Below are positions 8,733-15,371 of a stretch of 64,000 nt of DNA, one piece after another. The stretch spans positions 1,612,001 to 1,676,000 of the forward strand of contig NZ_CP155729.1 in NCBI RefSeq assembly GCF_039724765.1, given 5' to 3'. A program made the position numbers and the translations under genes. Below the pieces are notes generated by a model that saw nothing but the letters and a program-made list of their open reading frames with translations, did no database searches and was not told the DNA's origin. Origin of the DNA: Sagittula stellata E-37 (GTDB lineage: Bacteria > Pseudomonadota > Alphaproteobacteria > Rhodobacterales > Rhodobacteraceae). Each line of letters begins with the position of its first letter. The first letter of the stretch is position 1.

Positions 8733-9608
8733 TTGACGCAGCCCAACGCCACCGTCCGCGACCTGATCCGGGCGCATTACACCAGCCTCACCGCCTCCGA
8801 ACGCAAGGCCGCCAACGCGCTCCTGGAAAACTACCCGGCCGCCGGGCTCGCCTCGATCACCATCGTCGCGGCGGAAACCGGCACCTCCACGCCCACCATC
8901 GCCCGCATGGTCCAGAAACTGGGCTTCAAGGGCTTCCCCCAGTTCCACCAGGCGCTGCTGAAGGAACTGCAGGCCAAGGTCTCCGGCCCCACGGAACGCC
9001 GCGCCAACTGGGCGGCGGAGGCGCCGGAATCCCACCTCCTCAACCGCTTCGCCAAGGCGGTGACGCAGAACATCCAGACCACCTTTTCCAACCTCTCCTC
9101 CGACACCTTCGACGCCGCCGCCCACCTGCTCGCCGACAGCGACCACACGCTCTTCATCGTCGGCGGCCGGATCACTCATGCGCTGGCCGACTATGCCTTC
9201 ACCCATCTGCAGGCGGTGCGCCCGAAGACGATCCACCTCACCTCCGCCTCGGCCAACTGGCCGCATTACCTGCTCGACATGGAACGGGGCGACACGCTCC
9301 TGATGTTCGACATCCGGCGCTACGAATCGAACCTCCTGCGTCTCGCCGAACTGGCGCGCGACAAGGGCGTGAACGTCGTCCTGCTGACCGACCAGTGGTC
9401 CAGCCCCATCGCCGACCTCGCCACGCAAAGCTTCAACTGCTGGGTCGAAATCCCTTCCGCCTGGGATTCGAACATCTCCACCATGATGCTGCTCGAAGCG
9501 CTGATCGCCGCCGCACAGGAAGAACGCTGGCCCGCCACCCGCGACCGCTTCGACCGGCTCGACAGCCTCTTCGAACAGACCCGCCTCTTCCGCAAACCGG
9601 GCGGCTGA
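8733..9608 (+). CDS. MurR/RpiR family transcriptional regulator
   Basis: 291 residues from TTG 8733 (LTQPNATVRDLIRAHY). An in-frame GTG at 8640 would give 322 residues, but the shorter form matches family length, has a G-rich stretch just upstream and leaves the inverted repeat outside the gene. The N-terminal RpiR-type helix-turn-helix covers about residues 15-75 (LTASERKAANALLENYPAAG then TSTPTIARMVQKLGFKGFPQFHQAL). A SIS sugar/ligand-binding domain follows at about 120-260 (TLFIVGGRITHALADYAF; DTLLMFDIRRYESNLLRLAELARDKG). It is divergent from the FGase/TRAP/GS operon and is its likely regulator. Confidence 0.9.
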   Translation: MTQPNATVRDLIRAHYTSLTASERKAANALLENYPAAGLASITIVAAETGTSTPTIARMVQKLGFKGFPQFHQALLKELQAKVSGPTERRANWAAEAPESHLLNRFAKAVTQNIQTTFSNLSSDTFDAAAHLLADSDHTLFIVGGRITHALADYAFTHLQAVRPKTIHLTSASANWPHYLLDMERGDTLLMFDIRRYESNLLRLAELARDKGVNVVLLTDQWSSPIADLATQSFNCWVEIPSAWDSNISTMMLLEALIAAAQEERWPATRDRFDRLDSLFEQTRLFRKPGG

Positions 9609-9610
9609 CC

Positions 9611-9634
9611 CCTTCATCTTGGCGCAAATACCTC
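9611..9634 (-). repeat. Dispersed element copy 1 (GGTATTT-N3-CCAAGATGAAGG)
   Basis: Read on the minus strand this is GGTATTT, three bases (GCG), then CCAAGATGAAGG, three bases past the rpiR stop. It is flanked on the GGTATTT side by a GC-rich imperfect hairpin at about 9643-9670. The same element occurs at 12446, 15311, 32549 and 60344. The 9609-9891 gap holds nothing else that I can support. Confidence 0.7.
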
Positions 9635-9891
9635 GGAGGGGGTCCGGGGGAGGCAGAGCCTCTCCCGGCGCGGGCCGCCGGCCCTCCGGCCCGGATCGCG
9701 CACTTGCGTATTCACCTGGCCGAAGACACGCGCCATGATGGCGCCATGAAACCGCCGCCCGTACCGCACCCCGTCCACCTTTCCCAAGCCGCCGCAGCGA
9801 TGCGCGCGGAGTGGCGAGGCCGGGTGCGCAGCGGTACGCAGACGCGGCCCGACACGCTGCCCGCCAATCTCGAACCCGAAAGGTCGCCCGC

Positions 9892-10308
9892 ATGAGCTTT
9901 GAAAAGGTCACCATCGCCGCGCAGGTGGACGCGCCGCCCGAAACGGTCTGGACCGCCTGGACCACGCCGGACCACATCACCCGCTGGAACTTTGCCAGCG
10001 ACGACTGGTGCTGCCCTTCGGCCTCCGTCGACCTGCGTCCGGGCGGCGCCTACAGCGCCCGGATGGAGGCCAGGGACGGCTCTTTCGGATTCGACTTCGA
10101 CGCCACCTATCAGGAGGTCGTGCCGCACGAGAAGGCCAGTTTCCGGCTGGAGGATGGGCGGGTGGCGGAAACCACCTTCACCCCGGTCGACGGCGGCACG
10201 CAGGTCGTTACCGTCTTCGATGCAGAGGCGCAGCACTCCGTCGACATGCAGCGCGAGGGATGGCAGGCGATCCTGAACAACTTCAAGAAACACGCCGAAA
10301 GCCTCTGA
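9892..10308 (+). CDS. SRPBCC (AHSA1/START-like) family protein
   Basis: 138 residues of the Bet v1-like fold: opens FEKVTIAAQVDAPPETVWTAWT, then the substrate-cavity WNFASDDWCCPSASVDLRPGG and a C-terminal helix VDMQREGWQAILNNFKKH. AHSA1-type proteins bind hydrophobic ligands or act as poorly characterised stress-response factors. Two adjacent Cys residues at about 42-43 are notable. It lies alone, with no ArsR-type regulator next to it although such pairs are common. Confidence 0.85.
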   Translation: MSFEKVTIAAQVDAPPETVWTAWTTPDHITRWNFASDDWCCPSASVDLRPGGAYSARMEARDGSFGFDFDATYQEVVPHEKASFRLEDGRVAETTFTPVDGGTQVVTVFDAEAQHSVDMQREGWQAILNNFKKHAESL

Positions 10309-10453
10309 GCCGGGGCCGGGCGAAAAAACATCCGCGGCTCACGGAAACGTGCGCCGTCCTGTGCGGGGTTTGGCACCTGTGTCGCCGCAAACCGACGCAT
10401 CCGCCCCGGTCCCGCCGCTCCCACCCGATTCGCCCGTGCTGCGATGCGGCGCA

Positions 10454-10496
10454 AAAGGTTAACAACCGGCCGGTTGAGGGGGGCGAACCGGCCGGG
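10454..10496. repeat. Twin AACCGGCCGGTT palindrome, copy A
   Basis: AAAGGTTAAC directly abuts a perfect 12-bp palindrome AACCGGCCGGTT (10464-10475). After a ten-base G-rich spacer comes a second, ten-base-matching copy AACCGGCCGG (10486-10495). The repeat period is exactly 22 bp. A second copy of the whole arrangement is at 48202-48245 with the GTTAAC flank on the other side. Confidence 0.8.
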
Positions 10497-10590
10497 ACTC
10501 ACCATAAGAAATGATTAACGCGCCGTGATGAACGGGGCGGGCGCTGCGTTGACGACACCACATTCGGCCCCGATCTTTCGCTCGCGCAGC

Positions 10591-10618
10591 AAAAAGCCCC
10601 ACCGGGAGGGCGGGGCTT
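10591..10618 (-). terminator. Rho-independent terminator of the peroxiredoxin gene
   Basis: Read on the minus strand: AAGCCCC, an 11-base loop, GGGGCTT, then TTT. It lies 22 bases past the peroxiredoxin stop codon. Confidence 0.85.
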
Positions 10619-10640
10619 CCTCCGTCCTTCGGAAAGGCCC

Positions 10641-11183
10641 TTATTCGGCGGCCACGGCCTGCGTGAGGTGTGCCATCAGGTTCTCCGGCGAAGAGGCGCC
10701 GTAGGGGTCGTCCGGGCAGTTGTCCATCAGGCCCGGCTCTTCGAACCATGCCTCGATCGCGCCGTCGTTCACGATGGCCGCGTAGCGCCAGGACCGCGCG
10801 CCGAAGCCCAGGTTGTCCTTGTGGACCAGCATCCCCATCTTGCGCGTGAACTCGCCCGAGCCGTCGGGGATAACCTTCACGTTCTCAATGCCTTGCGCCT
10901 TGGCCCACTGGTTCATGACAAAGCTGTCGTTCACCGACAGGCAATAGATCGCGTCGATGCCCTGCCCCTGGAAGGCGGCAAAGTTGTTCTCGAATCCCGG
11001 CAGCTGGTAGGTGGAGCACGTGGGCGTGAAGGCGCCCGGCAGCGAGAACAGGATCACCCGCTTGCCGGCGAAGTAGTCGGCGGTGGTCATGTCCTGCCAG
11101 CGGAAGGGGTTCGGTCCTTCGATGCTGTCGTCCCGCACGCGGGTGTGGAAGGTCACGTCGGGCAGTTTGGTTCCGGTCTTCAT
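10641..11183 (-). CDS. Peroxiredoxin, Prx5 type
   Basis: 180 residues from ATG 11183 (MKTGTKLPDVTFHTR), which has AGGAGAG upstream; a longer in-frame extension to 11282 lacks a ribosome site. The peroxidatic cysteine lies in SLPGAFTPTCSTYQLPGF (about residues 46-63). A Prx5/AhpE-like body ends PYGASSPENLMAHL. It reduces hydrogen and alkyl peroxides using glutathione/glutaredoxin or thioredoxin. There is no fused glutaredoxin domain. It stands as a single gene with its own terminator. Confidence 0.92.
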   Translation of the reverse strand: MKTGTKLPDVTFHTRVRDDSIEGPNPFRWQDMTTADYFAGKRVILFSLPGAFTPTCSTYQLPGFENNFAAFQGQGIDAIYCLSVNDSFVMNQWAKAQGIENVKVIPDGSGEFTRKMGMLVHKDNLGFGARSWRYAAIVNDGAIEAWFEEPGLMDNCPDDPYGASSPENLMAHLTQAVAAE

Positions 11184-11496
11184 CGTCGCTCTCCTGTCGC
11201 TCTTGGCAAGGTCGGGCCTTGGGTGTCGCCTGTGCCGCGCCGCGTCAATCGTTGCCGGGCGCATGGCTGCTATGCTTCCCAAGCAATTGTATCGGCTGCT
11301 GAAAATTCGCGCCGCATCGCGGCGGGATGGCGCGGGATACGGCTGCCCGACCGGCGTGCCCGGGGGCCGGGTTTCACATCGCTTAAGAAAGCGTGACCGC
11401 CGCTGCGCCGCAGAAAGCGTGCCGGGAATGCCTCGTCACCGGGGCAAGCGATGCAAGCTAGAGGCGGGCGGGTTGCGGCGGCAGAGGCGCCTGATG
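11184..11496. other. Intergenic region upstream of the peroxiredoxin gene
   Basis: 313 bases between the peroxiredoxin start and the hpaR stop, both on the minus strand. It should contain the peroxiredoxin promoter; a TACAAT on the minus strand at about 11283-11288 could be a -10 element but no good -35 accompanies it. I see no gene. Confidence 0.4.
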
Positions 11497-11958
11497 TCAG
11501 TCCCCGGAGGTCTTGTCCGGCCCCTCCAGTCGCGTCAGCAGGATGTCGAGCTTGTCTATGAGGGCCGCCATGTCCTCACGCCCAAGTTCGCGTTCGATGG
11601 CGGCGTAGATGGCGGCGCTCTCGCGTGACGCCTCGCGCAGCAGCTTTTCCCCGCCGGGGGCAAGCCGGACCTGGGTGCGCCGCCGATCCTCCGCCAGCCG
11701 CTCCACGGTGACAAGCCCCCGTGATTCCAGCGTTTTCAGGATGCGCGTCAGGGACGGGGCGAGGATCACCGCCTGTTCCGCCAACCGCGTCGGCTCGATA
11801 CCCGGGATCTCCTGCACGACCCGCAGCACGCGCCACTGCGCCTCGGTCATGTCGATGGCGCGCAGCATGGGCCGGAAGCGTTCCATGACCGCTTCCCGCG
11901 CCCGCAAGAGGGCGATGGGCAGGGTCCGGCGCGTCTGGGACAGCGGGAAATCGGGCAT
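11497..11958 (-). CDS. hpaR: MarR-family regulator of homoprotocatechuate degradation (HpaR/HpcR)
   Basis: 153 residues from ATG 11958, with AGGAG eight bases upstream. A MarR winged helix is clear: TEAQWRVLRVVQEIPG, TRLAEQAVILAPSLTRILKTLESRGL and the wing VERLAEDRRRTQVRLAPGGEKLL. The RTLPIALLRAREAVMERFRPML N-terminal segment is typical of HpaR proteins, which repress the meta-cleavage operon until homoprotocatechuate or 4-hydroxyphenylacetate binds. It is divergent from hpaF with a palindromic operator between them, which supports the assignment. Confidence 0.92.
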   Translation of the reverse strand: MPDFPLSQTRRTLPIALLRAREAVMERFRPMLRAIDMTEAQWRVLRVVQEIPGIEPTRLAEQAVILAPSLTRILKTLESRGLVTVERLAEDRRRTQVRLAPGGEKLLREASRESAAIYAAIERELGREDMAALIDKLDILLTRLEGPDKTSGD

Positions 11959-11971
11959 GGGAAGTCTCCTG

Positions 11972-12009
11972 TTGACAGCCAGAATAAAACTTAACATGTT
12001 AAGTGTCAA
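11972..12009. promoter_or_regulatory. Divergent hpaR/hpaF promoter with palindromic operator
   Basis: A perfect 16-bp palindrome ACTTAACATGTTAAGT (11989-12004) is flanked by TTGACA (11972-11977) and its mirror image TGTCAA (12004-12009). Toward hpaR, -35 TTGACA and -10 TATTCT (11986-11981) are 17 bases apart. Toward hpaF, -35 TTGACA is 17 bases from a weaker CATGTT. The palindrome overlaps both promoters, as expected for MarR-type repression and autoregulation. Confidence 0.75.
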
Positions 12010-12021
12010 AGGGAGGATGAC

Positions 12022-12432
12022 ATGCCACACTTGCGCTGCGAATATTCTGCGGGCCTTGAGGCGCACCTCGACATGGAGGTGCTCGGGCGGACGCTGCACA
12101 CCGCCATGGCCGGGACGGGCGTGTTTCCGCTGGGCGGTATACGGGTGAAGATGCACCGCTGTTCGCTGGCCATGGTGGGCGACCTCAACCCGGGGCGCGG
12201 GGTGGTCAACCACTTCCTCGCGCTGGAACTTTCGGTGGGTGCGGGCCGCGACAAGGACGTGCTGGCAGAGGCCGGGCGGCAGCTTTTCCAGGTGGCCGAG
12301 GCGGTCTGCGCGGACCAGCTTGCCGCGCCGCATTTCCTTCTCTCGCTGGAGATCCGGGAGATCGACCCGGAGCTGTCGTGGAAGGCAAATTCGATCCACG
12401 CGCGCCTGGCGGCGGACAGCGCAAACGGCTGA
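12022..12432 (+). CDS. hpaF: 5-carboxymethyl-2-hydroxymuconate isomerase
   Basis: 136 residues starting MPHLRCEYSAGLE. Removal of Met would expose the catalytic Pro1 shared by the CHMI/tautomerase superfamily. Length matches HpaF/HpcD (about 125-135). The enzyme isomerises the ring-cleavage dicarboxylate in the homoprotocatechuate pathway. GGGAGGA lies six bases upstream of ATG 12022, and the gene is the first of the hpa operon opposite hpaR. Confidence 0.9.
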   Translation: MPHLRCEYSAGLEAHLDMEVLGRTLHTAMAGTGVFPLGGIRVKMHRCSLAMVGDLNPGRGVVNHFLALELSVGAGRDKDVLAEAGRQLFQVAEAVCADQLAAPHFLLSLEIREIDPELSWKANSIHARLAADSANG

Positions 12433-12445
12433 GGCCGGGCATGCA

Positions 12446-12467
12446 GGTATTTGGACCAAGATGAAGC
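12446..12467 (+). repeat. Dispersed element copy 2
   Basis: GGTATTT, three bases (GGA), then CCAAGATGAAG, in the 49-base gap between hpaF and hpaE. The ATG inside the element is in frame with hpaE and is an alternative start, but the better ribosome site serves ATG 12482. No clear GC hairpin adjoins this copy. Confidence 0.7.
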
Positions 12468-12481
12468 AGGAGGCCGGGAAG

Positions 12482-13984
12482 ATGGCGGATCTGGCGGGAA
12501 ATCTGGCACGGGCGGAGGCGGCGCTGGCGCGCTTTTCGGGCGGTGTGACTCACCGTATCGGCGGCAGGGACATAGGGTCGGACGCTTCTTTCGAGACGGT
12601 GTCGCCGGTCGACGGAGCGGTGCTGGCGCGTGTCGCCCGGGGCGGTGCTACCGAGATCGACGCGGCGGTTCAGGCGGCGGGCGCGGCCTTTGGCGCGTGG
12701 AAAGCGCTGCCGGGAAAGGAGCGCCGTGCCATCCTTCACAAGGTGGCGGATGCCATCGTGGCACGGGCGGATGAGATCGCGGTTGTCGAAGCGATGGACA
12801 CCGGGCAGGCGATCCGTTTCATGGCGAAGGCTGCGGTGCGCGGAGCGGAGAACTTCCGCTTTTTCGCCGACAAGGCGCCGGAGGCCTGCGACGGGCAGAC
12901 CCTGCATGCTCCGGGGCAGGTCAACATGACCTCGCGCCGTCCCATCGGGCCGGTGGGCGTGATCACGCCGTGGAATACGCCGTTCATGTTGTCGACCTGG
13001 AAGATCGCGCCGGCGCTCGCAGCCGGCTGCACGGTCGTCCAGAAGCCGGCGGAGTTCTCTCCGCTGACGGCGCGTTTGCTGGTGGAGATCGCCGAAGAGG
13101 CGGGTCTGCCGCCGGGTGTGCTGAACGTGGTGAACGGGTTCGGAGAGGACTGCGGTCGGGCCTTGACGGAGCACCCGGGCATCAAGGCGGTGGCCTTCGT
13201 CGGCGAGAGCGCCACCGGCTCGCACATCATGCGGCAGGGGGCCGATACGCTGAAGCGGGTGCATTTCGAGTTGGGCGGCAAGAACCCCGTGATCGTCTTC
13301 GACGATGCCGATCTGGAGCGCGCGGTGGATGCAGCGGTCTTCATGATCTACTCGCTGAACGGCGAACGGTGCACGTCGTCCTCGCGTCTTCTGGTGCAGG
13401 ACACCGTCTATGACGAGGTCTGCGCGAAGTTGGCCGAGCGGGCGGCGCGGATCAGGGTGGGTCACCCGCTCGACCCCGAGACGGTGATCGGGCCGCTGAT
13501 CCATCCGGTGCACGAGGAGAAGGTGTTGTCCTACTTCGAGCGGGCGAAGGCGGAGGGTGCGACCATCGCCACCGGCGGCAAGAAGGTGGGCGAGACGGGA
13601 TGCTATGTGGCGCCCACGCTGTTCACCGACGCCACCAACGACATGGCGGTGGCGCGGGAGGAGATCTTTGGACCGGTGCTGACGGCGATCCCCTTCCGGG
13701 ACGAGGAGGACGCGCTGCGCATTGCCAACGACACGGACTACGGATTGACCGCCTATCTCTGGACGCGCGACCTGGAGCGGGCGTTCCGGATGACCTCGGC
13801 CCTCGAGGCCGGGATGATGTGGGTGAACTCGGAGAACGTCCGGCATCTGCCCACGCCTTTCGGCGGGGTGAAGGCCAGCGGCATCGGGCGCGACGGGGGT
13901 GACTGGTCGTTCGATTTCTACATGGAGACGGTGAATGTCTGTTTCGCCACGGCGGCGCACCGGATCCCGAAGCTGGGCAGTTGA
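12482..13984 (+). CDS. hpaE: 5-carboxymethyl-2-hydroxymuconate semialdehyde dehydrogenase
   Basis: 500 residues of the ALDH superfamily. Cofactor segment VGVITPWNTPFMLSTWK (158-174), FVGESATG (239-246), general base Glu263 in HFELGGKNP and catalytic Cys297 in SLNGERCTSSSR. ATG 12482 has AGGAGG eight bases upstream. HpaE oxidises the semialdehyde released by extradiol cleavage of homoprotocatechuate to the dicarboxylic acid, using NAD. Its place between hpaF and hpaD makes this specific function likely. Confidence 0.92.
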   Translation: MADLAGNLARAEAALARFSGGVTHRIGGRDIGSDASFETVSPVDGAVLARVARGGATEIDAAVQAAGAAFGAWKALPGKERRAILHKVADAIVARADEIAVVEAMDTGQAIRFMAKAAVRGAENFRFFADKAPEACDGQTLHAPGQVNMTSRRPIGPVGVITPWNTPFMLSTWKIAPALAAGCTVVQKPAEFSPLTARLLVEIAEEAGLPPGVLNVVNGFGEDCGRALTEHPGIKAVAFVGESATGSHIMRQGADTLKRVHFELGGKNPVIVFDDADLERAVDAAVFMIYSLNGERCTSSSRLLVQDTVYDEVCAKLAERAARIRVGHPLDPETVIGPLIHPVHEEKVLSYFERAKAEGATIATGGKKVGETGCYVAPTLFTDATNDMAVAREEIFGPVLTAIPFRDEEDALRIANDTDYGLTAYLWTRDLERAFRMTSALEAGMMWVNSENVRHLPTPFGGVKASGIGRDGGDWSFDFYMETVNVCFATAAHRIPKLGS

Positions 13985-14084
13985 CGGTCGACGGGCCGGA
14001 GGTGTGCGCCCGATCCCGACCGCGGCACTATGGACCCGATGCGAGAGAGATGCGGCGGCGTGGGCCGTCGCGGAGGAGTGAGAG

Positions 14085-15065
14085 ATGCCGATTCCCGAAC
14101 CGAACCTTTATCCGCCCTTCAACATCGTGCGCCTGAGCCACGTGGAGTTCGGCGTCACCGACCTGGCGGCCTCGAAGGCGTTCTATGTCGATACGCTCGG
14201 GCTGCAGGTGACGGAGGAAACCAGCGACATGCTGTGCCTGCGGGCGATGGAGGAGCGGGGCCATCACTGCATGGTTCTGCGCAAGGCGGCCCGACCGGCG
14301 GTGCGGTATCTGGCCTACAAGGTCTATTCCGACGACGACCTGGACCGCGCGCACGACTGGTTCCTGGCCGAGGGCCATGCCGTCGAGTGGGTGGAGCGGT
14401 CGCACCAGGGGCGGACCCTGCGCACTGTGGACTGCTTTGGCGCGCCGATGGAGTTCTATCACCGAATGGACCGTCTGCCGCCGATCCATCAGCAGTACAG
14501 GCTGTACAACGGTGTGAAGCCGCTGCGGATCGACCACTTCAACTGTTTCGCTCCAGACGTGGACGCGGCCGTGGCCTTTTACGGCAAGTTGGGGTTCCGG
14601 GTGACGGAATACACCGAGGACGACGAGAGCAAGAAGCTCTGGGCGGCGTGGATGCACCGGAAGGGGGGCGTGCACGACGTGGCCTTCACCAACGGGACGG
14701 GACCGCGCCTGCACCATACGGCGTTCTGGGTGCCGACCCCGCTCAACATCATCGACCTGCTCGATCTGATGTCGACGACCGGATACCTTGCCAACATCGA
14801 GCGCGGACCGGGGCGGCACGGGATCTCCAACGCGTTCTTCCTGTATATCCGCGATCCCGACGGGCACCGGATCGAAATCTACTGTTCGGACTACCAGACG
14901 GTGGATCCGGACCTCGAACCGATCCGCTGGGACCTGAAGGATCCGCAGCGCCAGACGCTTTGGGGGGCGCCCGCGCCGCGGTCGTGGTTCGAGGAAGGCT
15001 CGGTCTTCGAAGGTGTGGAACCGCGTGCGGCGGAACTGAAGGCGACGCCCATCGTGGCGCCGTGA
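14085..15065 (+). CDS. hpaD: 3,4-dihydroxyphenylacetate 2,3-dioxygenase
   Basis: 326 residues with two VOC (glyoxalase-fold) repeats, the second catalytic. Expected metal ligands are His151 (LRIDHFNCF), His210/211 (RLHHTAFW) and Glu264 (HRIEIYCSD). It matches the type I extradiol HPCD family that opens homoprotocatechuate to 5-carboxymethyl-2-hydroxymuconate semialdehyde. Whether the metal is Fe or Mn cannot be told. GAGGAG lies upstream of ATG 14085. Confidence 0.93.
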   Translation: MPIPEPNLYPPFNIVRLSHVEFGVTDLAASKAFYVDTLGLQVTEETSDMLCLRAMEERGHHCMVLRKAARPAVRYLAYKVYSDDDLDRAHDWFLAEGHAVEWVERSHQGRTLRTVDCFGAPMEFYHRMDRLPPIHQQYRLYNGVKPLRIDHFNCFAPDVDAAVAFYGKLGFRVTEYTEDDESKKLWAAWMHRKGGVHDVAFTNGTGPRLHHTAFWVPTPLNIIDLLDLMSTTGYLANIERGPGRHGISNAFFLYIRDPDGHRIEIYCSDYQTVDPDLEPIRWDLKDPQRQTLWGAPAPRSWFEEGSVFEGVEPRAAELKATPIVAP

Positions 15066-15371
15066 GTGTTTCTGCCGCGGGGGTGGGCGGGCGACTTGGC
15101 GCGGGTAGATTGGTGTTTGCCGCCCCGGACGTCGTTCCCGTGTGCGTAGAGAATGAAGACGTGCTGTGGCTGGAGGGGGAGCGGGGGCCGATAATTGGAA
15201 GTCGAGGGTGGGCCTTTGGGCCGCGCCGTGAGCGTCTGCGGTCTGAGACGGTGCCGGGTTGCGGGCCGGGTTGGGGGCTCTGCCCCCGCCGCCGCTGGCG
15301 GCGCCCCCGAGGTATTTGGGCCAAGATGAAGGGCAGGGAGCGCATTGTCTGGCGCGCTGCGCGGAGGGAAG
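15066..15371. other. Intergenic region hpaD to decarboxylase gene
   Basis: 306 GC-rich bases that break an otherwise compact operon. They hold a GC-rich inverted repeat (about 15284-15305) and dispersed element copy 3. No gene or clear promoter is seen. Confidence 0.5.
15309..15333 (+). repeat. Dispersed element copy 3
   Basis: GGTATTT (15311-15317), three bases (GGG), CCAAGATGAAGG (15321-15332), immediately after a GC-rich hairpin. This is the closest copy to the consensus of the five. Confidence 0.75.

Larger units (their letters stand above)
10309..10640. other. Convergent intergenic region with twin palindrome and terminator
   Basis: 332 bases between the SRPBCC gene and the convergent peroxiredoxin gene. 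It holds the twin AACCGGCCGGTT palindrome (10454-10496) and the peroxiredoxin terminator (10591-10618). The rest shows no gene that I can support. Confidence 0.6.

Noticed and set aside
9746..9895. 49-residue frame overlapping the SRPBCC start as ATGA
   Set aside because: No ribosome site, no recognisable fold and no ArsR-type helix-turn-helix, which would be the expected partner.
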